Assembly (NCBI RefSeq): GCF_009846745.1
Contig: NZ_AQPF01000010.1
Coordinates: 42,248 to 106,247 of the forward strand
From: Alloalcanivorax xiamenensis
GTDB lineage: Bacteria; Pseudomonadota; Gammaproteobacteria; Pseudomonadales; Alcanivoracaceae
Direction: 5' to 3'
Length of the DNA: 64,000 nt
Shown here: positions 58,563 through 64,000 of the stretch, piece after piece
Layout: every line of letters begins with the position of its first letter
Position numbering within the stretch: position 1 is the stretch's first letter
Translations under genes and position numbers: made by a program
The notes under the pieces: model-generated
Seen by the model: only the letters and a program-made list of their open reading frames with translations
The model's database searches: none
What the model was told of the DNA's origin: nothing

Positions 58563-58823
58563 ATGGGAGTGTTCGGTTGCATGGTGTTGAGTCTGCTCGC
58601 GGTGGCCTTGTTGTATCTGCGCTCGCCGAATCAGCGTTGGCTGGCCCGGCCGTTGACCGGCGTTGTGTGGCGGGTGTTGTCCTGGGCGCTGTTGCTGCTG
58701 TCCTGGCCCGCCTGGATGATGGTGCTGGACGCCAAGGCGGGCTTCTTCGCCGCCTTGACTCTGTTGATGCTGCTGCTCGGCACTCTGCCGTTGTTGTCAC
58801 TGCTCAAGGAGGGGCGTGCCTGA
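58563..58823 (+). CDS. Small membrane protein of iron-uptake operon (DUF3325-like)
   Basis: This is an 86-aa protein with about three membrane helices and a short basic loop (RSPNQRWLARP). It resembles the small DUF3325-type proteins that often follow siderophore receptors; that family assignment is by pattern and is tentative. It follows GGGGAGTCAGGGAA and its stop overlaps the next start (TGATG). The function is unknown, presumably in siderophore or iron handling at the inner membrane. Confidence 0.7.
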   Translation: MGVFGCMVLSLLAVALLYLRSPNQRWLARPLTGVVWRVLSWALLLLSWPAWMMVLDAKAGFFAALTLLMLLLGTLPLLSLLKEGRA

Positions 58824-59128
58824 TGGCCAAGCCGAAACGACCGCCGATTCAACCACACTGGTGGAGCAAGACCCTGGCCGGTTGTGTGCTGGGGTTCAGC
58901 CTGGCGCTGGCGCTGATGGGGCTGTTCGCCTGGCTCGGGCCGGGCGGCATCGAGGCGCCCAACAAAGTGCAATTCAATATGTGGCTGGTGCCGGTGATCT
59001 GGATGGCGGTGTTTGCCTTCGTCTATCTGTTTCGCACCGGCTTGCGTGCGTGGCTGTGGCTGGGCGCCGCCAATGTGGCGGCCTTTTCCGCGTTGCTGGT
59101 GGCGCGTTTGATCCTGGAAGGCGGTTGA
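58823..59128 (+). CDS. Small membrane protein of iron-uptake operon (DUF3649-like)
   Basis: This is a 101-aa protein with a basic N-terminus (MAKPKRPPIQPHWWSKT) and three membrane helices. The pattern LAGCVLGFSLALALMGLFAW plus FVYLFRTGLRAWLWLGAAN resembles DUF3649/iron-transporter-associated proteins found between a siderophore receptor and a PepSY protein. It overlaps the gene before by one base and ends one base before the PepSY gene. Its role is not established. Confidence 0.7.
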   Translation: MAKPKRPPIQPHWWSKTLAGCVLGFSLALALMGLFAWLGPGGIEAPNKVQFNMWLVPVIWMAVFAFVYLFRTGLRAWLWLGAANVAAFSALLVARLILEGG

Positions 59129-59129
59129 T

Positions 59130-60743
59130 ATGCGTAGCGATGTGATACGGACCTACAAGACGCTGCACACCTGGACCGGACTGATCGCCGGCATGATGCT
59201 GTTCATCGGCTTTTACGCCGGCGCCTTGACCATGTTCAAGGAGCAACTGGATCGCTGGGCATCGCCGCCCATGGCGGAGCAGGGTGAATGGCAATGGGCT
59301 GGCCCGCAACGTTGGCCGGAGCTGATTGGCGCGGTGTTGCGAACCGATCCGGACGCGGCACGGGGTTTCACGTTGCATGTGCGGCAAAGCGAGAATGCCC
59401 CCGTGCCACTGACCTGGCAGCAACAGGGCGGGCGGCATCTTCCCGGCGTCACCGGGCGGGCCTCGCTGGACGACAACGGCACTCTGCGCACGGAGTCCTA
59501 TCAGCCGTCGGCCATGGCCGAGCTGATTGATTTGCTGCACCAGACTGGCGGCATTCCCGGACAGGGACACCACTACTTCGGCGTTTATGTCATGGGCGTG
59601 GTCTGCGTGCTCTATGTCTTGGCCCTGGTGTCCGGCGTGATCGTGTTGCTGCCCACCCTGATCAAGGATTTCTTCGCCCTGCGGCCGGGCAAGAACCGCA
59701 AACGGTTCTGGCTTGATGCGCATAACGTGGTGGGCATCACCAGCCTGCCGTTCCATCTGATCATCGGGCTGACGGTCATCGTGTTCGCCTTTCATGACCA
59801 GATTTACGACGGCCTGGGCAAGGTGGCGTATGGTGATCGGCCGCTGTTTTCGCGGCCAGCTCCCTCCGGGGATGGTGTTCCCCGGGAGGTGGATAATCTG
59901 GTGGCACCGGAAACACTGTTGGCCACGGTGCGGGATTATGACCCTGACTTCGAACCCCGGGAAATGATGTACTCCGACGTGCTCGGGCCGCGGGCCTCGG
60001 TACGTATCGCCGGTGAAAATCCGGCGCACATGGTGCGCGGCGCGGACCGGGGATTCGTCGTCATGAATCCCTACACCGGCGAGATCACCGACACCGATTA
60101 CATGCCCGGGCATGAGGATCCCTGGGTGGATATCATCACCACCTTCTTCAGTTTGCACTTCGGTAACTTCGGCGGCTCGTTGATGCGCTGGGTCTATGTG
60201 CTGATGGGGCTGGGTGGGGCCTTTCTGTTCTATACCGGCAATTTGCTATGGGTGGAGACGCGGCGCCGCAAGCAACGCCGCAACGAGGCACCGGTATCCC
60301 AGCGCCGCACCACCGAACTGATGGCGGCGGCCACCGTCGGCGTCTGCTGGGGCTGTGTGGCGGGGGTCTCCGCCGCCATGGTGACGGGAAAATGGGTGAG
60401 CGCGGGAACGGGGGCCACCACGGCCTGGTACCTCGGCGCCTATTACATCGTGTTCCTGGGCTGTGTGGCCTGGGCCTTCTGGCGCGGCGCCGCGCGCGCG
60501 GTGGTGGAACTGTTGTGGTTCTCGGCGCTCGCCACCCTGGCGATTCCGCTGACCGGGTTGCTGGTGCTGCTACTGCCGTCCCTGCCGCCCTGGCTGCATC
60601 TCTCCCCGGCGACACTGGCGGTGGAAGGGACGGCGCTGATCGTGGCGGTACTGTTGATGCTGGCGGCGAAACGCACCGCCCGACGGGTGAGGCAGGGGCC
60701 AGCGGACAGCGTCTGGGCGGCGCCGGTGGGCGATAGTGGATAG
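59130..60743 (+). CDS. PepSY-TM domain protein (putative ferric-siderophore reductase)
   Basis: This is a 537-aa inner-membrane protein with an N-terminal helix (LHTWTGLIAGMMLFIGFYAG), a periplasmic PepSY region, and further helices near 150, 205, 345, 400, 430, 460 and 490. Histidines in helix contexts (TLHTWTG, DAHNVVGI, LPFHLIIG, FSLHFGNFGG) fit a bis-haem or metal-binding membrane reductase. Such genes follow siderophore receptors and are thought to reduce iron released from the siderophore. It is the last gene of the operon. Confidence 0.85.
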   Translation: MRSDVIRTYKTLHTWTGLIAGMMLFIGFYAGALTMFKEQLDRWASPPMAEQGEWQWAGPQRWPELIGAVLRTDPDAARGFTLHVRQSENAPVPLTWQQQGGRHLPGVTGRASLDDNGTLRTESYQPSAMAELIDLLHQTGGIPGQGHHYFGVYVMGVVCVLYVLALVSGVIVLLPTLIKDFFALRPGKNRKRFWLDAHNVVGITSLPFHLIIGLTVIVFAFHDQIYDGLGKVAYGDRPLFSRPAPSGDGVPREVDNLVAPETLLATVRDYDPDFEPREMMYSDVLGPRASVRIAGENPAHMVRGADRGFVVMNPYTGEITDTDYMPGHEDPWVDIITTFFSLHFGNFGGSLMRWVYVLMGLGGAFLFYTGNLLWVETRRRKQRRNEAPVSQRRTTELMAAATVGVCWGCVAGVSAAMVTGKWVSAGTGATTAWYLGAYYIVFLGCVAWAFWRGAARAVVELLWFSALATLAIPLTGLLVLLLPSLPPWLHLSPATLAVEGTALIVAVLLMLAAKRTARRVRQGPADSVWAAPVGDSG

Positions 60744-60751
60744 TGACGGTC

Positions 60752-60794
60752 TTGACGCCGTGTCCCAGGTGATATATATCGACGGTATGTATCA
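60752..60794 (+). promoter_or_regulatory. Promoter and operator of vapBC
   Basis: TTGACG (60752-60757) and TATATC (60775-60780) are 17 bp apart. An imperfect palindrome of 25 bp, TGATATATA...TATGTATCA (60770-60794), covers the -10 and start region. This matches the usual negative autoregulation by a VapBC complex. Confidence 0.75.
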
Positions 60795-60815
60795 GGGTTC
60801 TTCGGAGGGTTTGTC

Positions 60816-61049
60816 ATGACCCAGTTCGCTAAAATCTTCATGTCCGGCCGCAGTCAGGCGGTGCGGCTGCCCAAGGACCTGCGCTTCGAAGGGACGGAAG
60901 TGATCGCCCGGCGTTTTGGTAATGGTGTGTTATTGCTGCCGGTGGAACGCCCTTGGGACATCATGCGCGAGGCTCTCGAGGAGTTTGACGCGGATTTCCA
61001 GATGGAACGGGAGCAACCGGCGGCACAGGATCGAGAGTCAATGGAGTAA
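60816..61049 (+). CDS. vapB: VapB-type antitoxin
   Basis: This is a 77-aa antitoxin with an AbrB/SpoVT-like DNA-binding fold (AKIFMSGRSQAVRLPKDLRF) and an acidic C-terminal tail (LEEFDADFQMEREQP) that would wrap the toxin. It neutralises VapC and represses its own promoter. The gene is 5 bp upstream of the toxin gene and follows TTCGGAGGGTTTGTC. Confidence 0.92.
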   Translation: MTQFAKIFMSGRSQAVRLPKDLRFEGTEVIARRFGNGVLLLPVERPWDIMREALEEFDADFQMEREQPAAQDRESME

Positions 61050-61054
61050 GGCCA

Positions 61055-61465
61055 ATGGAAGGGCTGCGCTATTTGCTGGACACCAATATCTGTATTTACA
61101 TCATCAATCGGCGGCCCGAGAAGGTCTTTCGCCACTTTGAGTCACTGCGCGCGGGTAACGTTGGTGTGTCCAGTATTACCGCCGCGGAATTGGCATTCGG
61201 GGTGGCTAAGAGTGGTTCGAAGCGCAATCAACAGGCGCTTGGCAAATTCCTCGCTCCCCTTGAAGTGATGCCCTTTGGCGAAGACGCGATTGAGTTCTAT
61301 GGCCAGGTGCGTGGGCGCCTGGAGGCGCGAGGCACGCCAATAGGCAGTCTGGATATGCTCATCGCGGCTCAGGCGCTCGCTTTGGGAGTGACCCTGGTGA
61401 CCAATAATCTCCGTGAGTTCCGGCGGGTTCCGGATCTGGCCCTGGAAAATTGGGTGTCCTCCTGA
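61055..61465 (+). CDS. vapC: VapC-type PIN-domain ribonuclease toxin
   Basis: This is a 136-aa PIN-domain endoribonuclease. The acidic active-site residues are Asp9 (LLDTNICIY), Glu45 (TAAELAFG) and Asp100 (GSLDMLIAAQ), followed by TNNLREF. The pattern is that of VapC toxins that cleave initiator tRNA. It shares an operon with vapB. It has no obvious link to neighbouring metabolic genes. Confidence 0.93.
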   Translation: MEGLRYLLDTNICIYIINRRPEKVFRHFESLRAGNVGVSSITAAELAFGVAKSGSKRNQQALGKFLAPLEVMPFGEDAIEFYGQVRGRLEARGTPIGSLDMLIAAQALALGVTLVTNNLREFRRVPDLALENWVSS

Positions 61466-61500
61466 CGCGGTAACCTGGGAAGGGATTGACCAAACCGAAT

Positions 61501-61528
61501 TGTAACAGTTGGCGAAATGTAACAGTTC
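61501..61528 (+). promoter_or_regulatory. Direct repeats upstream of malic enzyme
   Basis: TGTAACAGTT occurs at 61501-61510 and 61519-61528, with 18 bp between start points. The pair lies 100-130 bp before the malic enzyme start and could be a binding site; no known regulator is recognised. Confidence 0.4.
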
Positions 61529-61627
61529 GGTGGGTTCCAGAGGCTTTACTCGCTAGTGTGATACCGGTGGGGAGCAGTACACTGGTTCGCTCAATCTTCC
61601 AGGAAAAGCCAATAAGGAGACCTGACC

Positions 61628-63922
61628 TTGGCCACCGACAGCCGTCGTGCTGCACTCGATTACCATGAATTCCCCGTTCCCGGCAAAACCGCCGTCGTCG
61701 CCACCAAACCGCTGACCAACCAGAGTGATCTGGCGCTGGCTTATTCGCCCGGCGTGGCCGCCGCTTGCGAAGAGATCGTCGACGATGCCAACAACGTGTT
61801 CCGGTACACCGGGCGCGGCAATCTGGTGGGGGTGATCAGTAACGGCAGCGCCGTGCTGGGGCTGGGCAACATTGGCGCCCTGGCGTCCAAGCCGGTGATG
61901 GAAGGCAAGGCGGTCCTGTTCAAGAAGTTCGCCGGTCTGGATGTATTCGATATCGAGATCAACGAAAGCGATCCGGACAAACTGGTGGAGATCATCGCCG
62001 CTCTGGAGCCCACTTTCGGTGGCATCAACCTGGAAGACATCAAGGCGCCGGAATGCTTCATCGTCGAGCGCAAGCTGCGTGAGCGCATGAGCATCCCGGT
62101 ATTCCACGATGACCAGCACGGTACCGCCATTACCGTCAGCGCCGCGTTCATTAACGGTCTCAAAGTGGTGGGCAAGCCCATCGATCAGGTCAAGGTGGTC
62201 ACTTCCGGCGCCGGCGCCGCGGCACTGGCATGCCTGGATCTGATGGTGGACCTGGGTCTGCCGCAGGAAAATATCTGGGTCACTGATATCGAAGGCGTGG
62301 TGTATCAGGGGCGCGAAGTGCTGATGGACCCGGACAAGGCCCGCTACGCGCAGCCCACCGACGCCCGCACCCTGGGCGAAGTGATCGACGGCGCCGACGT
62401 GTTCCTCGGTCTGTCCGCCGGCGGTGTGCTGAAGCCGGACATGGTACAGCGCATGGCGGCACGCCCGCTGATCCTGGCGTTGGCCAACCCGAGCCCGGAG
62501 ATCCTGCCGGAAGACGCCAAGGCGGTACGCGACGATCTGGTCATGGCCACCGGCCGTTCCGATTACCCGAACCAGGTCAATAACGTTCTCTGTTTCCCCT
62601 ATATTTTTCGCGGCGCGCTGGACGCCGGCGCTACCACCATCACCCGGGAAATGGAAAAGGCGGCGGTGTACGCCATCGCCGGTCTCGCCCAGGAAGAACA
62701 GAACGAGGTAGTGGCCGCCGCCTACGGCACCTATGACATCAGTTTCGGTCCGGAATACCTGATTCCGAAACCGTTCGATCCGCGCCTGATCGTGCGCATC
62801 GCACCGGCGGTGGCGAAAGCGGCCATGGCCGACGGCGTCGCTACCCGGCCGATCGCCGATCTGAACGCCTACGCCGAACAGCTGGAGCGCTTCGTCTACC
62901 ACTCCGGCGCCTTCATGAAGCCGTTGTTCTCCGCCACCAAAGCGCTGGTGCGCGACGGCGGCAAGGCCCGCATCGTATTCACCGAAGGTGAGGAAGAACG
63001 GGTGCTGCGCGCGGTGCAGGTGGTGGTGGATGAAGGGTTGGCGTTCCCGGTGCTGGTGGGCCGCCCGGAAGTGCTCGCCATGCGCATCGAGCGCTATGGT
63101 CTGCGTCTGCGTCTTGGCGAGGATGTGGAAGTCACCAATCCGGAGCAGGACGAACGCTTCCACCGCTACTGGAATGAGTATTGGGAAAAACTCTGCCGCC
63201 AGGGGGTCACCAAGGAAGTCGCCCGTACCGAGATGCGCCGCCGCATGACGCTGATCGGCGCCATGATGGTTCACCTGGGCGAGGCCGATGGCATGGTGTG
63301 CGGTACCGTGGGCCGGTTCGCCGAGCACTTGCGCTTTGTTGATCAGGTTATCGGCCGCAAGGAAAACGCCCGTACTTACGCGGCGATGAATGTGCTGTTA
63401 TTGCCGGAGCGTACCGTGGCGGTGGTGGACACCCACGTCAATGAAGACCCCTCCGCCGAACAGATTGCCGAGTTCACGGTGGCCGCCGCCGAGGAAATGC
63501 GGCGCCTGAATCTGGAACCGAAAGCGGCGTTGTTGTCGCGCTCCAACTTCGGGTCCGAGCGGTGCGCCGCCAGTGAGAAGATGCGCCAGGCGCTGGCATT
63601 GATTCGCGAGGCGGCACCGGAGTTGGAAGTGGATGGGGAAATGCATGGCGACGCCGCGTTGGAGGAATCGATTCGGCAGGGCATCCTGCCGGATTCCACT
63701 CTGAAAGGATCGGCCAATCTGCTGGTCTGTCCCAACGGTGATTCCGGCAACATTGCTTACAATCTGCTGAAAACCGCCGCCGGCAGCAATGTGGCGGTGG
63801 GCCCGTTTCTGCTCGGCGTCAACGCGCCGGTGACAATTCTGACGTCCAGCGCCACGGTACGGCGCATCGTCAACATGGCGGCGCTCACCGTGCTGCGGGC
63901 GAATCTGGAAGGGAAGGGGTAG
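61628..63922 (+). CDS. maeB: NADP-dependent malic enzyme with phosphotransacetylase-like domain
   Basis: This 764-aa enzyme converts malate to pyruvate, CO2 and NADPH, supporting growth on fatty acids and C2 compounds. The N-terminal malic enzyme domain (1-about 430) has YSPGVAAACEEI, HDDQHGTAIT and the NADP loop TSGAGAAALACLDL. The C-terminal third (about 450-764) is a phosphotransacetylase-like regulatory domain (ILPDSTLKGSANLLVCPNGDSGN) without expected catalysis. The start is a TTG at 61628 after AAGGAG; this matches the family's N-terminus. Confidence 0.95.
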   Translation: MATDSRRAALDYHEFPVPGKTAVVATKPLTNQSDLALAYSPGVAAACEEIVDDANNVFRYTGRGNLVGVISNGSAVLGLGNIGALASKPVMEGKAVLFKKFAGLDVFDIEINESDPDKLVEIIAALEPTFGGINLEDIKAPECFIVERKLRERMSIPVFHDDQHGTAITVSAAFINGLKVVGKPIDQVKVVTSGAGAAALACLDLMVDLGLPQENIWVTDIEGVVYQGREVLMDPDKARYAQPTDARTLGEVIDGADVFLGLSAGGVLKPDMVQRMAARPLILALANPSPEILPEDAKAVRDDLVMATGRSDYPNQVNNVLCFPYIFRGALDAGATTITREMEKAAVYAIAGLAQEEQNEVVAAAYGTYDISFGPEYLIPKPFDPRLIVRIAPAVAKAAMADGVATRPIADLNAYAEQLERFVYHSGAFMKPLFSATKALVRDGGKARIVFTEGEEERVLRAVQVVVDEGLAFPVLVGRPEVLAMRIERYGLRLRLGEDVEVTNPEQDERFHRYWNEYWEKLCRQGVTKEVARTEMRRRMTLIGAMMVHLGEADGMVCGTVGRFAEHLRFVDQVIGRKENARTYAAMNVLLLPERTVAVVDTHVNEDPSAEQIAEFTVAAAEEMRRLNLEPKAALLSRSNFGSERCAASEKMRQALALIREAAPELEVDGEMHGDAALEESIRQGILPDSTLKGSANLLVCPNGDSGNIAYNLLKTAAGSNVAVGPFLLGVNAPVTILTSSATVRRIVNMAALTVLRANLEGKG

Positions 63923-63945
63923 GGCAACCGGAACCATCGCCGTAA

Positions 63946-64000
63946 GGCAGCTTCCCACAGAGAGGGCTGCAAAGCCGCTGTGGGAAGCTTGCTGGCAAGC
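63946..64000. repeat. REP-type palindrome cut by the window end
   Basis: AGGCAGCTTCCCACAG and CCGCTGTGGGAAGCTTGCTGGC are the two arms of a REP unit after the malic enzyme gene. The element reaches the last base of the window. Confidence 0.7.

Overview
The window is a chromosomal segment from a G+C-rich marine-type gammaproteobacterium, most probably an Alcanivorax/Alloalcanivorax relative. The evidence is the density of acyl-CoA, alcohol and aldehyde oxidation genes, the pseudomonad-like gene families, and the repeated palindromes built on CTGTGGGAAGC. The genus is inferred from gene content, not from a marker gene. I saw no rRNA, tRNA, CRISPR array, prophage or insertion sequence.

Layout. 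(1) 1-9561: acyl-CoA and hydroxyacyl-CoA metabolism. It holds a partial acyl-CoA dehydrogenase (ACAD), a TetR regulator, an enoyl-CoA hydratase, a 43-copy 7-bp tandem array, then an operon-like run of histidine phosphatase, ACAD, APH-type kinase, three short-chain dehydrogenases (SDRs) and an SMP-30 hydrolase. (2) 9825-16459: nitrilase facing a PAS/AAA+ regulator with degenerate motifs, an aldehyde dehydrogenase, an SDR, an IclR regulator and a hotdog thioesterase. (3) 16795-28923: a PQQ alcohol-oxidation (ped/exa-type) cluster. It has a LuxR-type response regulator, a FIST protein and hybrid kinase pair resembling NosP-NahK, a CxxxCW protein, a pentapeptide protein, a quinoprotein alcohol dehydrogenase, cytochrome c550 PedF, a SoxYZ-like carrier, a zinc metallohydrolase, an ExaC-like aldehyde dehydrogenase, and a zinc alcohol dehydrogenase behind a perfect ANR/FNR box. 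(4) 29192-37186: a porin, then an AcrAB/TolC-type RND efflux operon and its divergent TetR repressor with an AcrR-type operator. (5) 37449-52194: SDR, kinase and SurE; an AMP-forming acid-CoA ligase; a five-gene Liv-type ABC transporter; a bifunctional enoyl-CoA hydratase/3-hydroxyacyl-CoA dehydrogenase; and paired ACADs. This set resembles the pim dicarboxylate beta-oxidation system. (6) 52328-64000: an MDR reductase, an MFS exporter, a ketopantoate reductase-like gene, an iron-uptake operon (TonB receptor, two small membrane proteins, PepSY protein) behind Fur-like sites, a VapBC module and malic enzyme.

How it fits together. Alcohols are oxidised in the periplasm by the quinoprotein/PedF chain and the aldehydes are finished by aldehyde dehydrogenases. 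Acids enter through the Liv-type transporter, are activated by the ligase and are degraded by ACADs, hydratases and SDRs. Two separate kinase plus SDR modules, one with an adjacent ACAD, resemble the LvaA/LvaC/LvaD logic used for 4-hydroxyacyl-CoA.

Most notable observations. A common 18-bp operator-like element (consensus GAAACnnTATTCCGAAAT) sits in front of seven transcription units in regions 1, 2 and 5, usually abutting a TTGAC -35 box, and suggests one regulon for acyl-CoA catabolism. A second motif, CCTTGGTA, recurs in three promoters of the PQQ cluster. The intergenic regions also carry several different 7-8 bp tandem repeats.
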